Below are positions 51,955 to 61,400 of a stretch of 64,000 bases of DNA, piece by piece. Below the pieces are notes generated by a model, which was given only the letters and a program-made list of their open reading frames with translations, had not been told where the DNA came from and searched no databases. Origin of the DNA: JADJOM01 sp046327715 (lineage in GTDB: Bacteria > Gemmatimonadota > Gemmatimonadetes > Gemmatimonadales > GWC2-71-9); contig JAXLXY010000010.1 of assembly GCA_046327715.1 (NCBI GenBank), positions 96,822 to 160,821 on the forward strand, written 5' to 3'. Position numbers and translations under genes: made by a program. How positions within the stretch are numbered: position 1 is the first letter of the stretch; every line of letters begins with the position of its first letter.

Positions 51955-52635
51955 GTGCTGCGGCTGTTCTACAAGGTGCACAAGTGGGTCGGGATCGGGA
52001 TCGGGCTGTTCCTCCTGATGTGGATCGTCACCGGCATGCTGCTTGGCGGCGGGGAGGGGCGCCCGCGCGACGGCGCAGCCCCCGATTACAGCCGTGCCGT
52101 CGTCTCGCCGGCCGCCGCCCAGACCCTCGCGGCTGCCGGGGACAGCGGGCTGCGCGAGATTCGCAGCGTGGAACTGGACCGGCTTGGCGCCCACCTCTTC
52201 TACCGCGTGCGCGGCGCCGGGGGCACCGTGCTGGTGGACGCCGCCCAGCTGCAGCGGCTCGAGCTGACCGAGGCCCTGGCCCGCGAGGTGGCCGCGGGGA
52301 TGTTCCCCCAGGGCAGCATCGAGGGGGTGGAGCTCCTCACCCGGCATGACCGCGGCTACCCCAACGGGGCCCTGCCGGCCTACCGGGTGCGCTTCGGCGA
52401 CCGGGCCCGCACGCTGGTCCACCTGTCGGTGCGGGATGGCGTCCTTGCCGTCAGCAACAAGGACCTGCAGTTCAACGGGACCCTGCATGGCCTCCATACC
52501 TTCGCGTCGCTGCGGTCCCTCGGGCTGTCCCGGGTGCCGATCCGCCGGCTGCTGATCGTGGCCAGCCTGATCGCGCTGGTGGTGGTGGTGACGGGGTACT
52601 ACATGTCCCTGCCGCGGCGCTGGACCCGAGCCTAG
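51955..52635 (+). CDS. PepSY-associated membrane protein
   Basis: The 226-aa protein has an N-terminal membrane helix after LFYKVHKWVGIGIGLFLLMW, a periplasmic part with a PepSY-like fold (ALPAYRVRFGDRARTLVHLS, DGVLAVSNKDLQ) and the characteristic LHGLHTFASLRSLGLSR before the second helix (LLIVASLIALVVVVTGYYM). The H-x-x-H-like histidines resemble the PepSY_TM family involved in metal or haem handling. The start is GTG 51955, 12 bp after the DraG-like gene. Confidence 0.85.
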   Translation: MLRLFYKVHKWVGIGIGLFLLMWIVTGMLLGGGEGRPRDGAAPDYSRAVVSPAAAQTLAAAGDSGLREIRSVELDRLGAHLFYRVRGAGGTVLVDAAQLQRLELTEALAREVAAGMFPQGSIEGVELLTRHDRGYPNGALPAYRVRFGDRARTLVHLSVRDGVLAVSNKDLQFNGTLHGLHTFASLRSLGLSRVPIRRLLIVASLIALVVVVTGYYMSLPRRWTRA

Positions 52636-52748
52636 CGCCTTCGCCGCCCAGCCCCCAGATTCGCCGGGGCGCGTCCCGCATGGGGCGCGCCCCTTGGCGT
52701 CCCATCCCGCCGCTCACCGCCCCTGGCCCGTCCGTCCGGAGTCCAACG

Positions 52749-54257
52749 ATGCGCCTGCCTGCCCTCGTCCTGCTCCTCCTGCTGCCCGCCACCGCCCGAG
52801 CCCAGGTTGCCGTGGACACCACCGGCACCGGCGCCATCCTCGCGCAGGCGCTGCAGCACTCCGAGGTGATGGCCAACCTGCGCTACCTGGCCGACCGGAT
52901 CGGCCCCCGCCTCACCGGCTCGGCGCCGATGCGCCTGGCCAACGACTGGACCGCGGCACGGTTCCGCGCCTACGGCCTGCAGGCGGCGCTCGAGCCCTGG
53001 ACGTTCGGCGTGACCTGGGAGCGCGGGCCGGCCAGCTTCCGGATCACCGCGCCATTCGCACGCAACCTCACCGGGCACAGCTGGGCGTGGACCGCGGGCA
53101 CCGAGGGGAAGACGCTCCGCGGGCCGGTGGTGCGGATCGATGCCTCGACGCCGGAGAGCCTCACGGCCAACCTTGCCCGGGTGCGCGGGGCGTGGGTGAT
53201 GCTGCGCGCCCCGGCGGCCATCTGGAATCCCGACGGGCCGCCGATGACCGCCGCCGATTCGGCGGCGCTTCGGGAGGCGCGCGCGCGCATGGCGGGCCCG
53301 GCGCCCGATACCTCGGAGGCCGCGCGGAAGGCGCGGCAGCAGTTCGCCACCGACCGGCCCTACCTCCTCAAGCGGGCGGGGGCGCTCGGCCTCCTGACCG
53401 ACGGGGCCAAGGAGTTCGCGCTGCTGACCATGAGCGGCTCGCCCAACAGCGTCTCGCCGCTCGCCAACGTGGTGATCGCGCATGAGGACTACGCGCAGTT
53501 CGACCGGCTGATCGCGGACGGGGTCGTCCCGCAACTCGAGGGGCGCGTCGAGAACCGCCTGGGCAAGGCGGTGGTGACCCAGTGGAACACCGTGGCGGAG
53601 ATCCGCGGCAGCGAGTGGCCCGGGCAGGTGGTGATCCTGGGGGCCCACCTCGACAGCTGGGACCTCGGCACGGGCGTCACCGACAACGGGACCGGCTCGA
53701 TGGTGGTCCTCGAGGCGGCCCGCGCCATCGCCCAGTCGGGGCAGCAACCGCGGCGCACCATCCGCTTCATCCTCTTCAGCGGCGAGGAGCAGGGACTGCT
53801 TGGTTCCCGCGCCTACGCGGCCCAGCACGCGGCCGAGGCCGACAGCATCCAGGCGGTGCTGGTCCTGGACAACGGCACCGGGCGGATCACGGGGCAGGCG
53901 CTGCAGGGGCGTGACGAGTTCGAGGGGCTGTGGCGGGACCTTCTGGCGCCGGTCGCCGCGCTGGGCGCCAGCACGGTGCGCAAGGCCAACAAGGGCGGTA
54001 CCGACCACCTGGCCTTCGTGCCCTACGGGGTGCCGGCGTTCAACTTCGACCAGGAGCCGCGCGGCTACAATCACACCCACCACTCGCAGGTAGACACCTA
54101 CGATCACGCGGTCCCCGACGACCTCATCCAGGCTTCCGCGGTCATGGCGGTGACGGCCTTTGAACTGGCCAACCTGCCGGAGCTGCTGCCCCGGGGCGGC
54201 CGGACGCCGGTGACCCCGCCGAGCGTGGCCAGACCGAGCCCGGGGCTGGCGCGCTAG
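52749..54257 (+). CDS. Exported M28-family metallopeptidase
   Basis: The 502-aa protein has a signal peptide (LPALVLLLLLPATARAQ) and the M28 di-zinc site: VVILGAHLDSWDLGTGVTDN (His and bridging Asp), FSGEEQGLLGSRAY (general base Glu and ligand Glu), VLVLDNGTG (Asp) and HHSQVDTYDH (final His). A PA-like insert lies between residues 100 and 280. It is an aminopeptidase or carboxypeptidase acting outside the inner membrane. Confidence 0.95.
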   Translation: MRLPALVLLLLLPATARAQVAVDTTGTGAILAQALQHSEVMANLRYLADRIGPRLTGSAPMRLANDWTAARFRAYGLQAALEPWTFGVTWERGPASFRITAPFARNLTGHSWAWTAGTEGKTLRGPVVRIDASTPESLTANLARVRGAWVMLRAPAAIWNPDGPPMTAADSAALREARARMAGPAPDTSEAARKARQQFATDRPYLLKRAGALGLLTDGAKEFALLTMSGSPNSVSPLANVVIAHEDYAQFDRLIADGVVPQLEGRVENRLGKAVVTQWNTVAEIRGSEWPGQVVILGAHLDSWDLGTGVTDNGTGSMVVLEAARAIAQSGQQPRRTIRFILFSGEEQGLLGSRAYAAQHAAEADSIQAVLVLDNGTGRITGQALQGRDEFEGLWRDLLAPVAALGASTVRKANKGGTDHLAFVPYGVPAFNFDQEPRGYNHTHHSQVDTYDHAVPDDLIQASAVMAVTAFELANLPELLPRGGRTPVTPPSVARPSPGLAR

Positions 54258-54292
54258 GATCGGAGTTCCTGCCCCCTGCAGCGGAGGGAACC

Positions 54293-55009
54293 ATGCGCAT
54301 CGTCACGATTCTCCTGGCCGGCCTGGCGTCCTCCGGCTGCGCCGCAATGGTCACATCGGTCATGAACCAGGCCGTGGCCGAGGCGCTCGACACGGGAGAC
54401 GGGACGCTGCGGCTGAGCTGCCGGGCCGGTGATGTTGCCGAGCAGGAATCCGCCACGCCGTCCCCGGGGACCGGGGTCGTTGCGCTGACTCTCGGACCGA
54501 TCGCCGACGAGCGGCAACAGGGCGACACCCTCGTCTGGGTCCAGGAGCGGGAGGTATTTGGCGAGGGAGACGGCGACGCGTGGGACGAGGTCGACGACCA
54601 GACGGCGCAGGTGCTCCAGCCCGGCCTGCGCCGCGCGGCGAGGCGGGACCTGCCGGTGCTGCTGGCGCAGCACAATGTTGTCGCGCTGGATGCCGCCGAG
54701 GCGCCGGAGGGTGCCCCCGTCCTCCAGGTGACGCTGGTCCGGAGTGATGTGACCTACCACGCCGGCCGGCGCGACAAGCGTCGCCGGGGTCTCCGGGGCG
54801 TGGTGGTGCTGGACCTTGAGGTGGGCTTGCCCGGGTCGGCTCCTGGCTGGAGCCGGACCTTCACCGGCGACACCCTGATCGGGAAGGGGCCGTCGTCCGG
54901 GGATTTCCACTACGAGCAGGCCTTCGGCGTGGCGTGGTGCGGCGCGCTGCGGCAGGCGGCCGTCGCGATGGATTCCGCGGACTTCCGGCGCGCCGTCGAG
55001 GGCTCCTGA
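54293..55009 (+). CDS. Lipoprotein of unknown function
   Basis: The 238-aa product has a lipobox (ILLAGLASSGC) and a mature part rich in beta strands, with GTGVVALTLGPIADERQQGD and VLQVTLVRSDVTYHAGRRDK. I recognise no family. It lies 35 bp after the M28 peptidase on the same strand and could be co-transcribed. It ends 9 bp before the convergent queF. Confidence 0.65.
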   Translation: MRIVTILLAGLASSGCAAMVTSVMNQAVAEALDTGDGTLRLSCRAGDVAEQESATPSPGTGVVALTLGPIADERQQGDTLVWVQEREVFGEGDGDAWDEVDDQTAQVLQPGLRRAARRDLPVLLAQHNVVALDAAEAPEGAPVLQVTLVRSDVTYHAGRRDKRRRGLRGVVVLDLEVGLPGSAPGWSRTFTGDTLIGKGPSSGDFHYEQAFGVAWCGALRQAAVAMDSADFRRAVEGS

Positions 55010-55018
55010 GGCAACGCC

Positions 55019-55408
55019 TCAGGCCCGCGGCAGCCGCACCGTGCACGTCGTGAGGAACCCGCCACGGACGTTGTAGACGGTCTTCACCTCGAGCCAGGCC
55101 GGAGCCAGGCAGCGGTGCAGGTCCTCCGCGATCCTGGCGGTGGCGTGCTCCTGGAAGATCCCGACGTTGCGGTAGCTGGTGACGTAGTACTTGAGGCTCT
55201 TGAGCTCGATGCACCGGTCGCCGGGGACGTAGCGGATCGAGAGCCGGGCGAAGTCGGGCAGTCCGCTGTAGGGGCAGACGGCGCTGAATTCGTCGGTCTC
55301 GGTGAGGATCTCCTGCTCGGGGCCCTGGTACGGAAAGGTCTCGAGCACGCTGACATCCACCTGCTCCGGGCCCACGAAGGGCAGGCTGCGGCCTTCGGCG
55401 ATGGCCAT
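55019..55408 (-). CDS. queF: preQ0 reductase (NADPH-dependent 7-cyano-7-deazaguanine reductase)
   Basis: The 129-aa protein is a short, type I QueF, a T-fold enzyme that reduces the nitrile of preQ0 to preQ1. The catalytic Cys is in EFSAVCPYSGLPDFA, with the Asp seven residues on, and the QueF motif is CIELKSLKYYVTSYRN. It completes the queuosine set with queC and queE at 31.9-33.3 kb, though it is not next to them. No preQ1 riboswitch was recognised upstream. GAAGGAG precedes ATG 55408. Confidence 0.97.
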   Translation of the reverse strand: MAIAEGRSLPFVGPEQVDVSVLETFPYQGPEQEILTETDEFSAVCPYSGLPDFARLSIRYVPGDRCIELKSLKYYVTSYRNVGIFQEHATARIAEDLHRCLAPAWLEVKTVYNVRGGFLTTCTVRLPRA

Positions 55409-55590
55409 GGATCGCTCCTTCCGGTGTGCGGGGCCGCCAAGGACAGGCGGCGACGGGCGGAATCTAGCGCGGTGCGGTGCCCGCCGCCCCGGCGGTGCGA
55501 CCCGGGCCGGGGGGACCCCGCCATGCGCGACGGGGTGGACCGCCCGGTCCACCCCGTCGTGTCCCGCGGCGCCCGTGGTCCCGTCGGGCC

Positions 55591-57459
55591 TCAGCCCTGC
55601 TCGCGCACCATGCCCTCTTCCAGCCAGAGGAAGTGGTCGTCGAGGAAGTGCCGCGCGGCCTGGTAGGTCACGTCGTCGTCGTTGGCCCAGACCTCGCGGA
55701 ACTTCTGCTCCACCCGGCGCCGGGCCTGCCGGCTGAAGACGTCGGCCAGTTCGCGCGGGCCGGTCTGGGTCGGGGCCTTCCTGACCATGGCATGGGCCCG
55801 GGCGCAGGCGGCCGAGATGGCCAGCAGCTCGGCGCCGATCTCGACCAGCCGCCCGAGCACCGCCTGCTTCTTCTCGAGCTTCGGGCCGAAGCGGATCATG
55901 CAGTGGAACAGGGTGCGTGCCAGCTTGCGGCTGGACCGCTCCACGAACCGCATGTGGCCCGCCAGCCGCCCGAACTCGCCATAGCTGAACCAGCCCTTGA
56001 AGGGCAGCCACAGCTTGGGATACCACAGGCCGTAGAACGCGGCCGACTTGAGCAGCGCCTGGACCTTCTGGCTGCCGGTGGACTTGGGATCGATGAGCGC
56101 GCCCGCCACCTTGAGGTGGGTGTCCACCGCCTCGCGGGCGATGAACAGGCGCATGATCTCGCTCGAGCCCTCGAAGATGAGGTTGATCCGGAAGTCGCGC
56201 ATCATGCGCTCCACCGGGTCGGGGCGCTCGCCCCGCAGGCGGAGGCTGTCGGCCGTCTCGTAACCGCGGCCGCCCTTGATCTGCAGCGTGTCGTCCACGA
56301 TCCGCCAGCCGAGCTCGGTGTTCCACATCTTGGCGATGGCCGCCTCGAGCCGGATGTCGCGGTCACCGGCGTCGGCCATGAGGCTGGCCAGGTCGCTCAC
56401 CGCCTCCATCGCGAAGGTCTCGGCGGCCATCCGGCCGAGCTTCTGCGCGATGGCGTCGTGCTTGCCCACCGGCTGGCCCCACTGCACCCGCTCGTTGGAC
56501 CACTTCCGCACGATCTCGAGGCACCGCTTGGCGCCCGCCACGCAGCTGGCGGGCAGGGTGAGCCGGCCGGTGTTGAGCGTGACCAGCGCGAGCTTGAGGC
56601 CCTTGCCCTCACCCCAGATCACGTTTTCCACCGGCACCTTCACGTTGGTGAAGCGGATCACGCCGTTCTCGATGGCCTTGAGTCCCATGAAGCGGAGCCG
56701 GTGCACCACCTCGACGCCCGGCCAGTCCCGCTCCACGATGAACGCCGTGATCTTCTTGCCGGTGGTGCGGGCCATCACCACGAAGAGCTCCGCCACCGTG
56801 CCGTTGGTGCACCAGAGCTTCTCGCCGTTGAGGATGTAGTGGGTGCCGTCGGCGGAGAGCTCCGCGTGCGTGGCGAGGCCGGCGGGGTCGGAGCCGACAT
56901 TCGCCTCGGTCAGGGCGAAGGCGGAGATGGCCCCCTTGGCCAGGCGGGGCAGGTACTTCTTCTTCTGCTCCGGGGTGCCGAAGAGCTTGAGCGGGGTGGG
57001 GACGCCGATGGACTGGGCCGCCGAGAGGAGGGCCGTCATGCTGCCGTCCTGGCTCGTCACCAGGCCGATGGCCTTGGTGTACATCAGCTGGGACAGGCCG
57101 AGCCCGCCGTACTCCGTCGGGATCTTGATGCCGAAGGCGCCTAGGTCCTTGAGCCCCTGGACCACCTCCGCCGGGATCTGGCCCTCCCGGTCGATCCGGT
57201 CGCTGTCGACCTTCTCGCGCATGAAGCGCTCCAGCCGCTCCATGAAGGGCCGGGCCCGCTCGACCTCGGCGGGATCGGGCTCGGGGAACGGATGGATGAG
57301 CTCCACCCGGAGGTTCCCCTCGAACAGCTCGCGCACGAAGCTCGGCTGTTCCCAGTGCTGCTCCCGCGCTGCTTCGGCGACCTCCCGCGCCTCCTTCTCG
57401 GTGGCGAGCGGGGTGGCCGGACGGGTGGTGCCGGGTTCCGGGGTCAGGACGTTCGTCAT
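55591..57459 (-). CDS. Acyl-CoA dehydrogenase, long form
   Basis: The 622-aa flavoprotein catalyses alpha,beta-desaturation of acyl-CoA. FAD/substrate motifs are ALTEANVGSDPAG and YILNGEKLWCTNG; the catalytic-Glu region is FEGSSEIMRLF. Residues 1-75 are an N-terminal extension, and the C-terminal 170 residues extend the usual 380-residue fold as in very-long-chain acyl-CoA dehydrogenases. The start is ATG 57459 (MTNVLTPEPGTTRP). A TetR gene lies 82 bp upstream on the same strand and probably controls it. Confidence 0.94.
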   Translation of the reverse strand: MTNVLTPEPGTTRPATPLATEKEAREVAEAAREQHWEQPSFVRELFEGNLRVELIHPFPEPDPAEVERARPFMERLERFMREKVDSDRIDREGQIPAEVVQGLKDLGAFGIKIPTEYGGLGLSQLMYTKAIGLVTSQDGSMTALLSAAQSIGVPTPLKLFGTPEQKKKYLPRLAKGAISAFALTEANVGSDPAGLATHAELSADGTHYILNGEKLWCTNGTVAELFVVMARTTGKKITAFIVERDWPGVEVVHRLRFMGLKAIENGVIRFTNVKVPVENVIWGEGKGLKLALVTLNTGRLTLPASCVAGAKRCLEIVRKWSNERVQWGQPVGKHDAIAQKLGRMAAETFAMEAVSDLASLMADAGDRDIRLEAAIAKMWNTELGWRIVDDTLQIKGGRGYETADSLRLRGERPDPVERMMRDFRINLIFEGSSEIMRLFIAREAVDTHLKVAGALIDPKSTGSQKVQALLKSAAFYGLWYPKLWLPFKGWFSYGEFGRLAGHMRFVERSSRKLARTLFHCMIRFGPKLEKKQAVLGRLVEIGAELLAISAACARAHAMVRKAPTQTGPRELADVFSRQARRRVEQKFREVWANDDDVTYQAARHFLDDHFLWLEEGMVREQG

Positions 57460-57541
57460 GGGGTCATTCCTCTGGAGGCCGGTCGCTAGTATCGGCGGTG
57501 GTACGGGGAAGGGTGAACCCTGCGGGCCCCCTCGCCACGGT

Positions 57542-58210
57542 CTACTCGCCCTGCCCGAGCGGGGCGGACACCCCGCCCACCCGTCCGCGCAGGCCCTGCA
57601 CCACAAGGCTGACGACGTGGCGCCGTCGCTCCTCGAGGAAGGCAGGGTCCGCGGCATTGATGCCCAGCGCCCGGAGCACCGTGGGCGCGTGGACCACATG
57701 GAACCATGACAGCGACAGCATGCTGATCAGGAGCTGCCGGGCATCGGCATGCTCCGCCGGCTCGAAGGCGAGCTCCGACATGATCGCCCCCAGCGCCTCC
57801 TGCGCGGCTTCCAGGTGCGGCGGCAGGGTGGCGATCTGCCGCCCTCCGTCCAGCGCCTCGCGCTCCAGCAGCCGCACGAACGCCGGGTTGGCGAGGATGA
57901 AGTCGAAGTACTCCCCGACCACGCCGGCCAGCACGACCTCGGGCGGTTCGTGGCTGGCCAGCGCCCGCTCCCGCCCGCTGCGCACGGCCTGCCGGACCCG
58001 TTCCAGGCAGCGCTCGAGCACCGCCCGGTAGAGCTGCTCCTTGCCACCGAAGAAGTACCCCGGCGTCCCACGAGATACCCCCGCGGCCGCCCCCACGTCG
58101 GTGAGGCTCGTCGCTTCGTAGCCACGGTCGGCGAAGAGCTGCTCCGCGGCGTCGAGGATGGCCTCGCGGGAGCGTGCTGCGTTGCGCTCGCGATCGGGGG
58201 AGCGTTCCAT
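57542..58210 (-). CDS. TetR/AcrR-family regulator
   Basis: The 222-aa protein has the TetR HTH (REAILDAAEQLFADRGYEAT, SLTDVGAAAGVSRGTPGYFF) and a C-terminal helical ligand domain. Fatty-acid or acyl-CoA-responsive members commonly sit before acyl-CoA dehydrogenases, as here. An inverted repeat CTTGCT-8 bp-AGCAAG lies 29 bp upstream of its start and is a likely operator. Confidence 0.93.
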   Translation of the reverse strand: MERSPDRERNAARSREAILDAAEQLFADRGYEATSLTDVGAAAGVSRGTPGYFFGGKEQLYRAVLERCLERVRQAVRSGRERALASHEPPEVVLAGVVGEYFDFILANPAFVRLLEREALDGGRQIATLPPHLEAAQEALGAIMSELAFEPAEHADARQLLISMLSLSWFHVVHAPTVLRALGINAADPAFLEERRRHVVSLVVQGLRGRVGGVSAPLGQGE

Positions 58211-58238
58211 TCCCAGCCTATCAGGAGGTAGACGGAGA

Positions 58239-58258
58239 CTTGCTTGTTGTTCAGCAAG
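58239..58258. promoter_or_regulatory. Likely TetR operator
   Basis: CTTGCT (58239-58244) and AGCAAG (58253-58258), an inverted repeat with an 8-bp gap, 29 bp upstream of the TetR gene. Its size suits a TetR dimer. The 226-bp gap up to the gltB stop holds no other feature that I can support. Confidence 0.6.
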
Positions 58259-58436
58259 CTATGGCTCAGTACGGGATGACGCAAGCATCAGCGCCAGCAC
58301 CTCTCGACGGTGTGGGGCGGCTTCCCGCGACTGCCGGGCCTGGCATGTCATGCCTATCTATTTGTCCTGCAAGTGATTGGGCCTGGAGTCATGGGCAAGC
58401 CGCAGTGCTCGGAGCCGGCCCGGGCCCGGGAGGCGC

Positions 58437-61400
58437 CTACCTGCCTCCGGCCGGCACAGGCACCGGCTCAGGCGCTGGCAGGACCGGTGAGCTGGCCACC
58501 TTGGGCGCGGTCGGGGTGGTGTTGGGTACCACCTTCCGGAACAGCGGCCGGAACTCCTCCCAGCGTTCGATGAGCAGCTTGGCCCGGGCGCTCCCGGTCT
58601 TCTCCTGGTGCTCGTGGATCAGCATCAGGAGCTCGGCGGCATCCTGGTCCGTGCAGCCGTCCACCCGGACCATGTCCATGTTCACCCGGCTCGGGAAGCC
58701 GCCCGTCTCGTCCAGCACGTAGGCCACGCCGTTCGACATGCCGGCCCCGAAATTCCGCCCAACGGGCCCGAGCACCACCACCAGGCCGCCGGTCATGTAC
58801 TCGCAACAGTGGTTGCCCGCGCCCTCGATGACCGCCGTGGCGCCCGAGTTGCGCACCGCGAAGCGGCTCGCCGCCTGGCCGGCGGCGAACAGTCGCCCGC
58901 CGGTGGCGCCGTAGAGGCAGGTGTTGCCGACGATGGTGTTCTCGTGCGTGGCCTGCGCGTAGGCCGCCTGCCGGAAGGGCCGGATACTGATCTCCCCGCC
59001 CGACAGCCCCTTGCCCACGTAGTCGTTGGCCTCGCCCTCGAGGTCCAGGTGCATCCCCTTGATGGCGAAGGCGCCGAAGCTCTGCCCCGCGCTGCCTCGG
59101 AAGCGCAGGTGGGCCGAGCCCGAGGGCAGGCCGGCGTCGCCGTGGCGGGCGGCGATGCGGCCGGCGACCCGGGCTCCGACCGCGAGGTGGTGGTTCTTGA
59201 TGTCGTAGAACCCGGAGAACGGCAGCCCCTGCTCCAGGTGGCTGCCGCACTCCTCGAGGATCTCGTCGTCCAGGTAGACCACGCCGGGGCGGTCGTTGCG
59301 CACGATCGTCCGGTGAGCCGCCGACCCCGCAGCGGGCACCGCCGGCGCCATGAGCATGGAGAGGTCGAGCATCTGGGCCCGGGGGGTGTCGGGGCGCTCC
59401 ACGCGGGTGAGCAGGTCGGCGCGGCCGACGACCTCCTCGAGGGTCCGGGCCCCGAGGCTCGCCAGGATCTCGCGCACCTGTTCGGCCACGAAGCTGAAGA
59501 ACGTGACCACCTGGTCGGGGGTGCCCTTGAACTTGGCCCGCAGGTCGGTGCGCTGCGTGGCGATGCCCGTCGGGCAGGTGTTGAGGTGGCACTGCCGCGC
59601 CATGGCGCAGCCGATGGCCACCAGCGGCGCGGTCCCGAACCCGAAGGTCTCGGCGCCGAGCAGCGCGGCGATCACCACGTCGCGCCCGCTCTTGAAGCCG
59701 CCGTCGGTGCGCACCTCGATGCGGTGCCGCAGCCCGCTGGCCACGAGCATGGCCTGTGCCTCCGCCAGGCCCAGCTCCCAGGGGCTGCCCGCGTGCTTGA
59801 TGGACGAGAGCGGCGACGCCCCCGTGCCGCCGCTGTGGCCGGCGATGAGCACGTAGTCGGCGTATGCCTTGGCCACGCCCGCCGCCACCGTGCCCACGCC
59901 CGACTCTGCCACCAGCTTCACGCCGACGCGGGCTCGCGGGTTGACCGTCTTGAGGTCCAGGATCAGCTGGGCCAGGTCCTCGATGCTGTAGATGTCGTGG
60001 TGCGGGGGCGGGGAGATGAGGGGGATCCCCGGCACCGAGTGCCGCAGCCGCGCGATCAGCTCGGTGACCTTGTGCCCGGGCAGCTGGCCGCCCTCCCCGG
60101 GCTTGGCCCCCTGGACCACCTTGATCTCGAGCTCCTCGGCGCGGACCAGGTACTCGGTCGTCACCCCGAACCGGCCCGAGGCCACCTGCTTGATCCGGTT
60201 GTCCACCCGGTCCCCGTTGGGGAGCGGGGTGTAGTTGAACGGGTCCTCGCCCCCCTCGCCGGAGTTGGAGCGGGCGCCGATGCGGTTCATCCCGATCGAG
60301 AGCGTGGCGTGCGCCTCGGGTGAGAGCGCGCCGAGGGACATCGCCGAGGAGATGAACCGGCGCATGATGGTCTCGGCGGGCTCGACCTCTGCCAGGGGCA
60401 CCGGGGTGCCGCGCCGGAAGTCGAGCAGGTCGCGCGGGTTGCAGGGCCGGCGCTCCTCGACCCGCGCCACGTACTCGCGGAATTTCGCGTACCCCGCGGC
60501 GTGGTCGGTGGCCTCGGCCTTCACCGCCTTCTGCAGCGCGGCCACCACCGGCGGCGCCCAGCCGTGCTCCTCGCCGTCCTTGCGGTAGCGGATGCGCCCG
60601 TAGTCGGGGACCGTGGAGGCGGCCCCTGCGCCAGCGCCGTACGCGCTGCGGTGGCGGGTGAGCACGTCCTCGGCCAGCTCCTCGAACCCGACCCCGCCGA
60701 TGAGCGAGTCGGTACCCCGGAAGCAGCGCTCGATGACCTCGCGCCCGAGCCCGAGGCATTCGAAGATCTGTGCGCCGTTGTACGAGGGGAGCACCGAGAT
60801 CCCCATCTTCGACATGATCTTGAGCAGTCCCTTCTCCGCCGCGGCGCGGAAGCGCCGCCGGGCCTCCTCCGGCTCCGGGCGCTCGGCCACGTCGTAGCGG
60901 CTGGTGCGCCGCGCCGCGCCGGCCGGCCGTGCGGCGGGGCCGTCGGCGTCCTCGGACGGGGTGGCACCGAAGAGGGCCGTGACGGACTGCAGCGCGAGCC
61001 ACGGGTAGACCGCCTCGCAGCCGTAGCCGATCAGCGCGGCGAAATGGTGGATGTCCCAGGCGTCGCCGGTCTCGGCCACGATCCCGAGCCGCATCCGCAA
61101 GCCGCTGTCCATGAGGTGACGGCGCACCGCGCCGACCGCCAGCAGCATGGGGATGGGGGCGAACTCGCGATCCGCGGCGCGGTCGCTCAGCACCAGCAGC
61201 CGGGCGCCGTTGCGCGCGGCGTGCTCCGCCTCGGCGCAGAGGCGGTCGAGGCCGGCCCGGAGCCCCTCCGGCCCGCTGGCCGCCGGCCAGACGGTGCTCA
61301 ACGTCACGCAGGAGAAGCCCGGGGTGTTCCGCAGGGACGCCATCTCGTCATCGAGCACCACCGGGTGGTCCACGCGCAGCACCCGGGCGAGCGAGGGATG